A stretch of 64,000 nt of DNA from Oerskovia sp042887685 (GCF_042887685.1 NZ_JBHVOS010000001.1:1-64000); one strand, 5' to 3'; shown: positions 26,165 through 35,805, counted from the stretch's first letter. Notes: generated by a model from the sequence alone, not told the origin. Translations and numbers: made by a program.

Positions 26165-28075
26165 ATGTCTGTGCGCTCTGACCTGCGCAACGTGGCGATC
26201 GTCGCCCACGTCGACCACGGCAAGACGACCCTCGTCGACGCGATGCTGCACCAGTCCGGCGCCTTCGGCGCTCACGCGCACGTCGACGAGCGGGCCATGG
26301 ACTCCGGTGACCTGGAGCGCGAGAAGGGCATCACGATCCTCGCGAAGAACACCGCCGTGCACTACGCCGGCCCGGCGGCCGTCGAGGCGGGGCACCCGGA
26401 GGGCATCACGATCAACGTGATCGACACCCCGGGCCACGCCGACTTCGGTGGTGAGGTCGAGCGCGGCCTGTCCATGGTCGACGGTGTCGTGCTCCTCGTC
26501 GACGCGTCGGAGGGCCCGCTGCCCCAGACGCGCTTCGTGCTGCGCAAGGCGCTCGTCGCCAAGCTCCCCGTGATCCTCGTGGTCAACAAGACCGACCGCC
26601 CCGACTCGCGCATCGAGGAGGTCGTCGCCGAGGCGACCGACCTGCTCCTGGGTCTGGCGAGCGACCTCGCGGACGAGGTCCCGGACCTCGACCTCGACGC
26701 GATCCTCGACATGCCCGTCGTCTACGCCGCGGCCAAGGTCGGGCGTGCCTCGACCGAGCAGCCCGCGGACGGCTCGGTTCCCGACAGCGAGAACCTCGAG
26801 CCCCTGTTCAAGGTCATCCTCGAGAAGATCCCGGCCCCCACCTTCGAGGAGGGCGCGCCGCTCCAGGCTCACGTCACGAACCTCGACGCGTCGCCGTTCC
26901 TCGGTCGCCTCGCGCTCCTGCGCATCTTCAACGGCACCATCCACAAGGGCCAGACCGTGGCGTGGGCGCGTGCCGACGGCACCATGCAGAACGTCAAGAT
27001 CACCGAGCTGCTCGAGACCAAGGCGCTCACCCGTGTGCCCACCGACTCCGCGGGCCCGGGCGAGATCGTCGCGGTCGCCGGCATCGAGGACATCACCATC
27101 GGTGAGACCCTCACGGACCCCGACGACCCGCGTCCGCTGCCGCTCATCACGGTCGACGACCCCGCGATCTCGATGACGATCGGTATCAACACCTCCCCGC
27201 TCGCGGGCAAGGGCGGCAAGGGCCACAAGGTCACGGCCCGCCAGGTCAAGGACCGCCTCGACAAGGAGCTCATCGGCAACGTGTCGCTGCGCGTCCTGCC
27301 GACCGAGCGCCCCGACGCCTGGGAGGTCCAGGGCCGTGGTGAGCTCGCGCTGGCCATCCTCGTCGAGCAGATGCGTCGCGAGGGCTTCGAGCTGACCGTG
27401 GGCAAGCCCCAGGTCGTCACCAAGCTGGTCGACGGCAAGCGCCACGAGCCCATGGAGCGCATGACGATCGACGTGCCCGAGGAGTACCTGGGCAACGTCA
27501 CGCAGCTCCTCGCGCAGCGCAAGGGCCGCATGGAGACCATGTCGAACCACGGCACGGGCTGGGTCCGCATGGAGTTCGTCGTCCCGGCGCGTGGGCTCAT
27601 CGGCTTCCGTACCCGCTTCCTCACCGACACGCGCGGCACGGGCATCGCGTCCTCGATCGCCGAGGGCTACGAGCCGTGGGCCGGCCCCATCGAGACCCGC
27701 GTCAACGGTTCGCTCGTCGCGGACCGTGCCGGTGTCGTGACGCCGTTCGCGATGATCAACCTGCAGGAGCGCGGCTCCTTCTTCGTCGACCCCACGCAGG
27801 AGGTCTACGAGGGCATGATCGTCGGCGAGAACTCGCGCAACGAGGACATGGACGTCAACATCACGAAGGAGAAGAAGCTCACGAACATGCGTGCAGCGTC
27901 TTCCGACACCTTCGAGAACCTCACGCCCCCGAAGCACCTGACGCTCGAGGAGTCGCTCGAGTTCGCCCGCGAAGACGAGTGCGTCGAGGTCACCCCCGAG
28001 GTCGTGCGCATCCGCAAGGTCATCCTCGACCAGACCGAGCGCGCCCGCGCGTTCTCCCGCGCGAAGAAGTCCTGA
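26165..28075 (+). CDS. typA: translational GTPase TypA/BipA
   Basis: 636-residue ribosome-associated GTPase of the EF-G family, involved in 50S assembly and stress adaptation. G1 AHVDHGKTT (residues 14-22), G2 in EREKGITI, G3 DTPGHADFGGEVERGL, G4 NKTDR, then the EF-G-like domains and the BipA-specific C-terminus. ATG 26165 starts MSVRSDLRNVAIVAHVDHGK as in the family; the longer upstream frame is GC-rich leader. Confidence 0.96.
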   Translation: MSVRSDLRNVAIVAHVDHGKTTLVDAMLHQSGAFGAHAHVDERAMDSGDLEREKGITILAKNTAVHYAGPAAVEAGHPEGITINVIDTPGHADFGGEVERGLSMVDGVVLLVDASEGPLPQTRFVLRKALVAKLPVILVVNKTDRPDSRIEEVVAEATDLLLGLASDLADEVPDLDLDAILDMPVVYAAAKVGRASTEQPADGSVPDSENLEPLFKVILEKIPAPTFEEGAPLQAHVTNLDASPFLGRLALLRIFNGTIHKGQTVAWARADGTMQNVKITELLETKALTRVPTDSAGPGEIVAVAGIEDITIGETLTDPDDPRPLPLITVDDPAISMTIGINTSPLAGKGGKGHKVTARQVKDRLDKELIGNVSLRVLPTERPDAWEVQGRGELALAILVEQMRREGFELTVGKPQVVTKLVDGKRHEPMERMTIDVPEEYLGNVTQLLAQRKGRMETMSNHGTGWVRMEFVVPARGLIGFRTRFLTDTRGTGIASSIAEGYEPWAGPIETRVNGSLVADRAGVVTPFAMINLQERGSFFVDPTQEVYEGMIVGENSRNEDMDVNITKEKKLTNMRAASSDTFENLTPPKHLTLEESLEFAREDECVEVTPEVVRIRKVILDQTERARAFSRAKKS

Positions 28076-28107
28076 CCTCGTCAGGACGGCACCACCGCTG
28101 AGCGTGC

Positions 28108-28146
28108 AGCCCGTGCCGCCGGTCCTCGTGACCGGCGGTGCGGGCT
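28108..28146 (+). terminator. hairpin after typA
   Basis: 17-bp stem with two mismatches (28108-28124 with 28130-28146) and a 5-base loop between typA and mshB. Confidence 0.65.
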
Positions 28147-28174
28147 CCGCACTACCCGCCCCCCTGGAGGACGT

Positions 28175-29287
28175 ATGAGGTCCGAGCCGGTCCGGCCCCG
28201 CGGTGGGCTGCTCGCGGTGCACGCCCATCCCGACGACGAGACCCTCGCGACCGGCGCGCTGCTGGCGACGTGGGCTGCGTCGGGCGAGCCCGTGACGCTC
28301 GTGACGTGCACGCGGGGTGAGCAGGGCGAGGTGATCGGCCCGGAGCTCGCGCACCTCGAGGGTGACGGTCCGGCCCTCGCTGCACACCGTGAGGGAGAGC
28401 TTGCGCGTGCCCTGACGAGCCTGGGGGTATCCGACCACCTGTTCCTCGACCAGGTCGAGCCCGACGAGAGCGCCGCGGACGAGGGGCGCGCAACCGTCGC
28501 CTACCGGGACTCGGGCATGGCGTGGGCCGCGCCGGGCATCGCACGGGCGGCAGCGGAGGCCGACCTCCCGGACGGCGCGCTCGTCGGGGTCCCGCTCGAC
28601 GAGGCCGCACACCGCCTCGCGCGGGTCCTGCGCGAGCGGCGGCCCCGCGTCGTCGTGACGTACGAGCCGTCGGGGGGCTACGGGCACCCTGACCACGTCC
28701 GGGCGCACGAGATCACCGTCCGGGCGATCGCGCTCGCCGTCCGCGGGGAGCAGAACCCAGTGCTCGACGGCGTCGCGCCGGACGGCGAGCGGGGGCCGGA
28801 GGGCGAGCAGTTGCCGGAGGGCGAGGCGGGGGAGCGGGGACCTGAGCTGTGGCAGTCCGTCGTGCCGACCGCGGTGGCGCGGGCCGCTCGTCGCGAGCTG
28901 GCCGACCTGCCGGGAGTGCGCACCCTGTTGGCCGAGCATCCCGACCTCACCCTGCCGGACCCGCAGGAGGACCTGCCTCCCGTGGCGAAGGACGACCTCG
29001 CGGACGTCGTGGTCGTCGAGGTGGCGCCCGTGCTCGACGCAGTGGTCGGAGCATTGCGCGCGCACGCGACCCAGGTCCAGCACGTCGGGACCGGGCCGGC
29101 GGGAGCCTGGGGCGTCGCGGCGCCGTCCGAGGCGTCCGGTGGAGTGCTCGGGTGGTACGCGTTGAGCAACGACGTCCTCGCCGCCCTTCCTTCACGCGAG
29201 TTCTACAGCGTGACCCCGGAGTCTGCGGGACCTCCCCGCAGGTTCACGGGAAATGATCAGACAGGACCAGTAGCGTGGACACAGTGA
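28175..29287 (+). CDS. mshB: MshB-type deacetylase (mycothiol biosynthesis)
   Basis: PIG-L/LmbE-family zinc deacetylase that removes the acetyl group from GlcNAc-inositol, an early step of mycothiol synthesis. AHPDDE occupies residues 17-22 (ligands His18 and Asp21), and the third ligand is His174 in HPDH. At 370 residues it is longer than the roughly 300 expected; the excess is a Glu/Gly/Pro-rich insert at about residues 188-215. The related mycothiol S-conjugate amidase Mca is the main alternative. ATG 28175 follows a CTGGAGGAC ribosome site. Confidence 0.85.
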   Translation: MRSEPVRPRGGLLAVHAHPDDETLATGALLATWAASGEPVTLVTCTRGEQGEVIGPELAHLEGDGPALAAHREGELARALTSLGVSDHLFLDQVEPDESAADEGRATVAYRDSGMAWAAPGIARAAAEADLPDGALVGVPLDEAAHRLARVLRERRPRVVVTYEPSGGYGHPDHVRAHEITVRAIALAVRGEQNPVLDGVAPDGERGPEGEQLPEGEAGERGPELWQSVVPTAVARAARRELADLPGVRTLLAEHPDLTLPDPQEDLPPVAKDDLADVVVVEVAPVLDAVVGALRAHATQVQHVGTGPAGAWGVAAPSEASGGVLGWYALSNDVLAALPSREFYSVTPESAGPPRRFTGNDQTGPVAWTQ

Positions 29288-29745
29288 AGAAGACCCGGGC
29301 CCGCACGATCGGGCGTGCGCTGCTGTGCGTGGTGCTCGGCCTCGTGGTGGGCGCCGTCGGCACCGTGATGCACCGTGTCGTGGTGACGGACCACCTGCTG
29401 CCCGTCGGGATCGTCGTGGCGCTGCTCGCGGTTCTCGCCGGGGGAGTGCTCGCGCGCGCGTGGACCGGTTGGGCGGGGGTCGTCGGCTACGCGATCGGCT
29501 GGGTCGTGGCGGTGCAGGTTCTCGCTTCCGAGGGCCCGGGCGGCGACCTGCTGGTACCGAACCAGACCGTCGGGCTCGTATGGGTCTACGGCGGGATGGC
29601 CGTCGTCGCGGTCATCGCCTTCCTGCCGTCGTCGTGGTTCAGCGACCAGCCGCTGCGGTCGGGTGCTGCGAGCCACCCGGCGGCGCAGATCGTCACCGGA
29701 TCTTCACGCCGGACAACGACCGGACAGATCGGTACGGACGCATAG
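29284..29745 (+). CDS. small membrane protein (DUF6113-like)
   Basis: 153-residue protein with four predicted membrane helices and a short charged tail. GTG 29284 overlaps the mshB stop in the GTGA pattern used elsewhere here; GTG 29275 is an in-frame alternative. A small membrane protein in this place beside mshB is also found in mycobacteria as I recall (Rv1171). No function can be assigned from sequence. Confidence 0.7.
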   Translation: MKKTRARTIGRALLCVVLGLVVGAVGTVMHRVVVTDHLLPVGIVVALLAVLAGGVLARAWTGWAGVVGYAIGWVVAVQVLASEGPGGDLLVPNQTVGLVWVYGGMAVVAVIAFLPSSWFSDQPLRSGAASHPAAQIVTGSSRRTTTGQIGTDA

Positions 29746-29826
29746 AATTGCCCCCCGCGGGCAGTCCGCACCACCCTCCTTCGTCGCGGCCTTCGCCGCG
29801 CGCCAGAACCGTCACGGAGACAGTCG

Positions 29827-32526
29827 ATGGGCCACCCGACCGAGCGTGAGAACGCGCAGGAACCGAGCACGAACGACGAGGTGTCGACCCCGGAGCAGCC
29901 GACCGACGGCGTTCCTCCCGAGAGCACCGAGCCCGGAGCCCCGGAGGAGCCGTCCACGGCAGCACCCGAGGCCGGTGCGGACCGCACCGGCACGACCGAC
30001 GCCGCGGGGACCGAGGCTGCGCCGACCGAGGCTGCGGCGACCGACGACGCGCCGCTACCGGCCGACGAGGCGACCCCTGTGGTCGCGACTCCCGTTCCGA
30101 GCGAGGTGACGCCGGAGGCTGAGACCGTGGCGCCGGCCGAGCGTGACGTGCCGGTCGCGCCCGTGGTGCCGACCAGGCCTGCCGACCCGGTCGTGCCGGA
30201 CACCGTCGCGACCCCGGCGACCCCGGCGACCCCCGCGACGCCGGCGACCCCCGCGACGCCGGCGACCCCCGCGACGCCGACGGACCCGGCTGACCCGGCG
30301 ACGCCGACGGTCGAGCCGGTCGAGCCTCGTCGCCCCAGCTTCGATGACGACGACGACGTGCCGTACTCACCGCGGGTCTTCGCCTTCGAGGAGCCGGTCG
30401 CCGTCCCGGTCGTTCCTCAGACGCCGCCTGCGCCGGTCTCTGCCAGCCCCGACGCACCGGTGGAGCGGACCGCGGTCCAGCCCGCGCCCACCGAGACGCC
30501 TGCCGTGCCCGCGTCCGCGCCCGCGGTCCCTGTCACGCCGCCGACCTCCGCCGTGCACGTCGAGCCCGGTGGGGACGTCCACCCCGCCGCGGACGCCCAG
30601 GCCACGCAGGTCATGCCCCCCGTCGAGACGTCTGCCGTGCCGGCGGACCCGACGCCTCCCGTCTCGCCCTTCGCCCCGGCGACGTCGGCGTGGACCAGTG
30701 CTGCGACGTCGGGCGCTGCGACGACCGCCGGCCCGGCGGCAGCCGCGGGACCCGCCCGGCCCTCGATCGCGTCGGCGTTCACCCCGGTCGGTGCTCCCGA
30801 GGCGGCGCCGGGCGCCCCGACCGACGGCGGGTCGCCGCTCGACGGGATCTCCGGCGACAAGGCACCCAGCCGTCTGCCCAAGGTGGCGCTGTGGGCGGGG
30901 ATCGGGGTCGTCGTGCTCGGCGGCCTCTACACCGGGGCGCAGTGGTTCTACTCCGACAAGGTCCCGCCGGAGACCACCGTCGCGGGGGTGTCCGTGGGAG
31001 GTCTCGACGCGAAGGCGGCCACGGCTGCGCTCGAGAAGGGGCTCGGCGGACGCGCTGCCGAGCCGATCACGCTCCAGGCGGGCACCTCGACGACGACGCT
31101 CGACCCGGCCACGGCCGGGCTCGCGTTCGACGCGCAGGCGACGGTCGACGAGCTCACGTCGTTCTCGATGAGTCCCGTCCAGCTCTGGAAGCACGTCTTC
31201 GGGGGCACGGACGAGGAGCCGGTGACGACCGTCGACGACAAGAAGCTCGAGGCCCAGGTCACCGAGCTCAAGGCGCGCCTCGCGCTCGAGCCGGTCGACG
31301 GCAACGTCGTGTTCGCGGACGGGCAGCCCGTGGCGACGCAGGCGCAGGACGGCGCCGAGATCGTCGAGGACGAGTCGATCGACATCATCAGCACCTCGTG
31401 GCTCACGGGTCCTGACCCCCTCGACCTCCCGACGACCCCGGAAGCTCCTGCCGTCACGCAGGAGGAGACGGACGCGGCGCTCGCTCTGGCGCAGAGCGTC
31501 GTCTCGGCCCCCGTCACGGTCGCGGTCGGCGGTCAGCAGGCCGAGCTCTCGCCCGACGTCCTCGCGTCCGCGGCTGCCTTCAACCCGACGGACGGCGCGC
31601 TCCAGCTCACCTTCGACGGCCCGACGCTGCTCGAGGCCGTCGTCGCGGGGACCGACGACCTGCTCGACGAGGCCGCGGACGCGAAGTTCGTCTTCGTCGA
31701 CGGAGCACCCGTCATCCAGGGCGGCGAGCCGGGCACCACGATCGATCCGGTCGCGCTGAGCGCCGCGGTCACGACGGCCGCCGTCGGCACCGAGCGGACC
31801 GCGACCGTCGAGCTCACGCAGTCGGACCCCGCCGAGTCGGTCGCGGCGCTCGAGGCGCTCGGCGTCAAGGAGAAGATCTCCGAGTTCTCCACTAACCTGA
31901 CGAGCGACGCGCAGCGCACCGAGAACCTGAGGGTCGGGGCGAGCAAGGTCAACGGCACCCTGGTCAAGCCGGGCGAGACGTTCTCCCTCACGGACACGCT
32001 GTCCCCGATCACGGCGGCCGGCGGCTACTACTCCGCCGGCATCGTGCAGGACGGCAAGCACGTCGAGGGCATCGGTGGCGGTCTGTCGCAGATGGCCACG
32101 ACGACCTACAACGCCGGCTTCTACGCCGGGCTGGAGGACGTCGAGCACCGTCAGCACAGCTACTGGTTCAGCCGGTACCCGGCCGGTCGTGAGGCGACGA
32201 TCTTCGTCGGCTCGATCGACATGAAGTTCAAGAACAACACGCCCTACGGTGTGCTCATGCAGTCCTGGATCGGCGGGGGGCAGCTTCACGTCGCGATCTG
32301 GAGCACGAAGTACTGGACCGTGGAGGAGTCCTCGAGCGGCAAGCAGAACGTGGTCGAGCCGACCACGGTGACGCACTCGGGTCCGGACTGCGTGCCCCAG
32401 GCCAAGGGCAACGCGGGCTTCTCGATCACGACGTACCGCAAGCTCCTCCTCGAGGGGAAGGTCGTCAAGGAGGAGTCGGACCGGTGGACGTACAAGCCGG
32501 ACAACCAGGTCGTCTGCGGGCCCTGA
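29827..32526 (+). CDS. VanW-family cell-surface protein with Pro/Thr/Ala-rich N-terminus
   Basis: 899-residue protein. The first 340 residues are acidic, Pro/Thr/Ala-rich and disordered, with a PATPATPATP tandem stretch encoded around 30210-30290. A single membrane helix follows (about residues 355-375). The extracellular part has two putative peptidoglycan-binding-type repeats (ETTVAGVSVGGLDAKAATAAL and later similar), and then the VanW domain (LRVGASKVNGTLVKPGETFS, GGLSQMATTTYNAGFYAGL). Probable wall-associated role; VanW itself has no proven biochemical activity. ATG 29827 follows CACGGAGACAG. Confidence 0.82.
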   Translation: MGHPTERENAQEPSTNDEVSTPEQPTDGVPPESTEPGAPEEPSTAAPEAGADRTGTTDAAGTEAAPTEAAATDDAPLPADEATPVVATPVPSEVTPEAETVAPAERDVPVAPVVPTRPADPVVPDTVATPATPATPATPATPATPATPATPTDPADPATPTVEPVEPRRPSFDDDDDVPYSPRVFAFEEPVAVPVVPQTPPAPVSASPDAPVERTAVQPAPTETPAVPASAPAVPVTPPTSAVHVEPGGDVHPAADAQATQVMPPVETSAVPADPTPPVSPFAPATSAWTSAATSGAATTAGPAAAAGPARPSIASAFTPVGAPEAAPGAPTDGGSPLDGISGDKAPSRLPKVALWAGIGVVVLGGLYTGAQWFYSDKVPPETTVAGVSVGGLDAKAATAALEKGLGGRAAEPITLQAGTSTTTLDPATAGLAFDAQATVDELTSFSMSPVQLWKHVFGGTDEEPVTTVDDKKLEAQVTELKARLALEPVDGNVVFADGQPVATQAQDGAEIVEDESIDIISTSWLTGPDPLDLPTTPEAPAVTQEETDAALALAQSVVSAPVTVAVGGQQAELSPDVLASAAAFNPTDGALQLTFDGPTLLEAVVAGTDDLLDEAADAKFVFVDGAPVIQGGEPGTTIDPVALSAAVTTAAVGTERTATVELTQSDPAESVAALEALGVKEKISEFSTNLTSDAQRTENLRVGASKVNGTLVKPGETFSLTDTLSPITAAGGYYSAGIVQDGKHVEGIGGGLSQMATTTYNAGFYAGLEDVEHRQHSYWFSRYPAGREATIFVGSIDMKFKNNTPYGVLMQSWIGGGQLHVAIWSTKYWTVEESSSGKQNVVEPTTVTHSGPDCVPQAKGNAGFSITTYRKLLLEGKVVKEESDRWTYKPDNQVVCGP

Positions 32527-32569
32527 GGTCGCACTGACGGTCCTGCGCCGGTACGCGCCGGGGCGGGGT

Positions 32570-32603
32570 GAGCGGGTCGAGACCGACGGGTCTCGGCCCG
32601 CTC
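32570..32603 (+). terminator. terminator after the VanW gene
   Basis: 15-bp stem with one wobble pair (32570-32584 with 32589-32603), 4-base loop. Confidence 0.8.
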
Positions 32604-32760
32604 CGTCGTCTCGGGGCGGGGGAGGTGGGCGGGCGGGCCCTTGCGTCTCAAGGTGGCTCACGCCCCGGTCGTCCTGGGACCCCGCCGCTAGACTGCTCGT
32701 CGGACGCTGACAGGCGCCGCGCACGCGCGGCCACCGCGAGAGGCAGGGCGAGGACACTCG

Positions 32761-33648
32761 ATGCTCGGACGTAGTGAACGCGAGTCGGGGGCCCACGCAC
32801 GGCTCGCCGCACAGATCGCGAAGTGGCACGGCGCGGACGGGTGGCCTGCGGGCACGGGGGCCGACGACCTGCTGGACCTGGGGTCCACCTCGACGACGCT
32901 CGCGACCGTCGCGAGCATCGACGACCTGGCCGCGGTCGTGCACATCGGCCATCCGGCGCAGCCGTCCCACGACCTCGAGCGTGCGCTGCTGGCGGCGGCG
33001 CCGTCGCTGCTCATCACGTCGTCGGTCGCGGTTCCCGCGCAGTGGGTGTGGGTGGGCCGCCCGGGCCAGTCCACGGGGAGCGTCGTCGTCGACGAGGCCG
33101 GCATGCGTGACTGCCGGCACGTCCTGCGGACGCTCGGGGCGAACCCCCGCCTGGTCCCGTCGCGGACCGCGCTCGACGAGAGGGTCGCCCTGGCAGGTCC
33201 GAGCGGCACGCTCGTCGTGGAGCGCTCGGAGATCCCCGCCGGGTGGGAGGAGATCCCCGGCAGCGCTCGCCTGAGCGAGGGGGCGCCGATCTGGTACGGA
33301 CTGGTCGAGGCCCGCCGCCCTGCTCCGGAGTTCGCGGGAGAGGCGCAGGTCTGGTTCGCGTTCGGCCCGCGCGACGACCACCGCGGCTCGCTCCAGCAGA
33401 CCTTGTCGGTCGTCGCGGAGAGCGGGATCGACATGCAGCACCTGCGCAGCCACCGCTCGTCCGCTGGTCCGCACATCTTCTTCTCCTCCTTCTCGTGCCC
33501 CGACGACTCGGTGCTGACGGGGCTCATCGCCGAGCTTTCCTCGCGCGACGTCGCCCACCGGGTGCTCGCGGTCCTCCCGGGCCGGGAGTTCGTCCCCGGA
33601 CCCGACGCCCTGGCACCGCAGTGGGCACCGGGGCGCGTGGGCGCGTGA
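32761..33648 (+). CDS. uncharacterised protein with ACT-like C-terminus, upstream of pheA
   Basis: 295-residue soluble protein not matching a named family I know. The C-terminal 80 residues (DDHRGSLQQTLSVVAESGID, then MQHLRSHRS...HIFFSSFSC) follow the beta-alpha-beta pattern and GSL/GAL start of ACT domains such as the one in prephenate dehydratase. The N-terminal 200 residues resemble no catalytic domain I can identify. Its stop overlaps the pheA start (GTGA), so a regulatory partnership with pheA/tyrA is likely by context. ATG 32761 follows GCGAGGAC. Confidence 0.65.
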   Translation: MLGRSERESGAHARLAAQIAKWHGADGWPAGTGADDLLDLGSTSTTLATVASIDDLAAVVHIGHPAQPSHDLERALLAAAPSLLITSSVAVPAQWVWVGRPGQSTGSVVVDEAGMRDCRHVLRTLGANPRLVPSRTALDERVALAGPSGTLVVERSEIPAGWEEIPGSARLSEGAPIWYGLVEARRPAPEFAGEAQVWFAFGPRDDHRGSLQQTLSVVAESGIDMQHLRSHRSSAGPHIFFSSFSCPDDSVLTGLIAELSSRDVAHRVLAVLPGREFVPGPDALAPQWAPGRVGA

Positions 33649-34646
33649 CCAGGGTCGCCTACCTCGGACCGGAGGGGACGTTCACGCACCAGGCGGCGGT
33701 CCGGTGGGCGCGCGCGCAGGTTTCCGGCGGGACGGGCCCGACGTCGTCGCTCGCCCCGGGCGTCGAGGGCGCGGACGGCGGTGCGGACGTCGAGCTCGTC
33801 CCGGCCCTGACCGTGACCGACGTCTACGCGGGCGTCGCCTCGGGAGAGATCGACCACGGCATCGTCGCGATCGAGAACTCGGTCGAGGGGTACGTGGTCC
33901 CTTCGCTCGACGCGATCGTGGGGAGCGAGGACGTCGTGGCGATCGACGAGGTGGTCCTGGAGATCACGTTCGACGCGTTCGTCCGCCCGGGTCACGGCGA
34001 GCTGACCGAGGTCACCGCACACCCGCACGGCCTGGCCCAGTGCCAGGACTTCGTGGTCCGGTCGGGGGCCGCCCCCGTCCCCTCGTCGTCGAACGCGGCG
34101 GCGTGCCGTGACGCGACCGAGCACCAGATCGCGATCGGCCCCGCCATCTGTGGCGAGCTGTACGGGCTCGACCTGCTCGAGGCCGGGGTCGAGGACTTCC
34201 GGGGCGCACGGACGAGGTTCCTGACGATCGTCCGACGCGACCGGGCGCAGGTCGCGCTCGCCGCCGCCCGGGCCGGCGGGGGCGACGACCAGTGGCGCAC
34301 CATGCTCGCGCTGACGCCGCACGTCACGGGCCCCGGGGTCCTGGCGAGGATCACCCGGGCGTTCGGTGCGGGGGGCGTGAACCTGTCGAGCCTCATCACC
34401 CGCCCGCTCAAGGCGCTCGAGGGCAAGTACGTGTTCGTCCTGACGGTCGACGCCGCGCCCTGGGAGCCCGCCGTGCGCGAGGTTCTCGACGGGCTGCTCG
34501 CGGCAGGAGACTCGGTCAAGACGCTGGGAGTCTTCCCGGCACGAGGTGAGCTCGACGAGGCGCTCTCCTCCGACCACGTCCCCGTGGGGTCGGTCCGGGC
34601 CGGCGCCCCGGCCGACGAGCTCGACAGGGGCCTGCTGTGGGCGTGA
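33645..34646 (+). CDS. pheA: prephenate dehydratase
   Basis: 333-residue monofunctional enzyme converting prephenate to phenylpyruvate. The catalytic domain has AYLGPEGTFTHQAA, AIENSVEGYVVPS and the TRFLTI motif; an ACT domain follows (GVLARITRAFGAGGVNLSSL), the site of phenylalanine feedback in this family. The usual ESRP motif is ITRP here. No chorismate mutase domain is present. GTG 33645 overlaps the preceding gene; tyrA overlaps its end. Confidence 0.93.
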   Translation: MTRVAYLGPEGTFTHQAAVRWARAQVSGGTGPTSSLAPGVEGADGGADVELVPALTVTDVYAGVASGEIDHGIVAIENSVEGYVVPSLDAIVGSEDVVAIDEVVLEITFDAFVRPGHGELTEVTAHPHGLAQCQDFVVRSGAAPVPSSSNAAACRDATEHQIAIGPAICGELYGLDLLEAGVEDFRGARTRFLTIVRRDRAQVALAAARAGGGDDQWRTMLALTPHVTGPGVLARITRAFGAGGVNLSSLITRPLKALEGKYVFVLTVDAAPWEPAVREVLDGLLAAGDSVKTLGVFPARGELDEALSSDHVPVGSVRAGAPADELDRGLLWA

Positions 34647-35695
34647 GGCGAGACGCGGACGCGCACCGCGAGGGCCCCCGGACGGTCGCCGTCCTGGGGC
34701 TCGGGCTCATCGGCGGTTCGCTGGCCCGACGTCTGGCACGTGAGGGCGTGACCGTCACGGGGTACGACGCCTCGGCCCAGACGCGGACGCAGGCCGCGGA
34801 GGCCGGGATCCGGGTGGCCGAGGACGTCGAGTCGCTGTGCGCCTCGGCCCCCGACGTCCTGGTCCTCGCGGTCCCGCTGCGGGCCATGCGCCCCGTGGCC
34901 ACCGAGGTCGCCCGGCACCTGCCCGCGTCGACCGTCGTCACAGACGTCGGGTCCGTCAAGGGGCCGGTGCGTGAGGTCCTGCAGGGGTGCGGCCTGGGGG
35001 ACCGGTACGTCGGCGCTCACCCCATGGCGGGGACCGAGGCGTCCGGGTTCGCCGCCTCGTCGGCGGAGCTGCTCGACGCCGCTCGGTGGGCCGTCACGGT
35101 CACCGACAGGACTCGCCCCGAACCTCTCGCGACGGTGCTCTCGCTCGTGACGGGTGCCGCGGGCGGTCGTGCATTCGTGCTGACCGACGACGTGCACGAC
35201 GAGGCCGCAGCGCTCATCAGCCACGTCCCGCACGCGTTCGCGATCGAGATGCTCAACCTCGTGTCGGCCGCCCCGGTCCGTGGGATGGCGCTGGCGCTGG
35301 CCGCGGGGAGCTTCCGCGACGGGACCCGGGTGGGTCGGACGGACCCGCGCCGGACCGAGGCCATGCTCACCGAGAACGCGGGCTGGGTCGCGCCGGCGCT
35401 CCGGCTCGCGGCGCGCGACCTCGAGGCGCTCGCGACGGCGCTGGAGGCGAACGCCGCCACGACGGACTTCTTCGACCGGGCCGACGACGTCCGGGCGACG
35501 TGGCAGCCCCAGGGAGCGGCCACCGCCGACACCGATGCCGCCGACGCCGACGCCGGCGGCGCAGGTGCCGGCGGCGCGGAGCGGTTGTCGGTCGACCTGG
35601 AGGAACCCGGGTGGTCCGCCGAGCTCGTCGAGCTCTCCCTCGCGGGCTGGGCCGTCGTCGCGGTGCACGGTGCCCTGGTGGAGCTCGCGCGCTAG
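34643..35695 (+). CDS. tyrA: prephenate dehydrogenase
   Basis: 350-residue NAD(P)-dependent enzyme for tyrosine synthesis. The Rossmann motif is VLGLGLIGGSLARRL and the active-site segment is GAHPMAGTEASGF. GTG 34643 is chosen for the GTGA overlap with pheA; GTG 34637 is an alternative two codons earlier. A low-complexity Asp/Ala/Gly insert lies near the C-terminus (about residues 295-313). pheA-tyrA coupling commits prephenate to both aromatic branches from one mRNA. Confidence 0.92.
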   Translation: MRRDADAHREGPRTVAVLGLGLIGGSLARRLAREGVTVTGYDASAQTRTQAAEAGIRVAEDVESLCASAPDVLVLAVPLRAMRPVATEVARHLPASTVVTDVGSVKGPVREVLQGCGLGDRYVGAHPMAGTEASGFAASSAELLDAARWAVTVTDRTRPEPLATVLSLVTGAAGGRAFVLTDDVHDEAAALISHVPHAFAIEMLNLVSAAPVRGMALALAAGSFRDGTRVGRTDPRRTEAMLTENAGWVAPALRLAARDLEALATALEANAATTDFFDRADDVRATWQPQGAATADTDAADADAGGAGAGGAERLSVDLEEPGWSAELVELSLAGWAVVAVHGALVELAR

Positions 35696-35763
35696 GTGCC
35701 TCACCCCCGCGTCGCGCCTGGCCGTGCACGACCCGGGCGCGTCGTGCGGGAGATCCCGTCGTC

Positions 35764-35805
35764 CGCACGCCGCACGCCGCACGCCGCACGCCGCACGCCG
35801 CACAC
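35764..35805 (+). repeat. 7-bp tandem repeat CGCACGC, six units
   Basis: Five exact copies of CGCACGC and a sixth CGCACAC lie head to tail between tyrA and the RidA gene. Slippage-prone, noncoding as far as I can see. Confidence 0.9.

Noticed and set aside
25805..29083. 1092-codon minus-strand frame
   Set aside because: Antisense to typA and mshB; a typical stop-poor shadow of high-GC coding sequence.
30367..33558. 1063-codon minus-strand frame
   Set aside because: Antisense to the VanW and ACT-like genes, Arg/Asp/Leu shadow composition, no domain.
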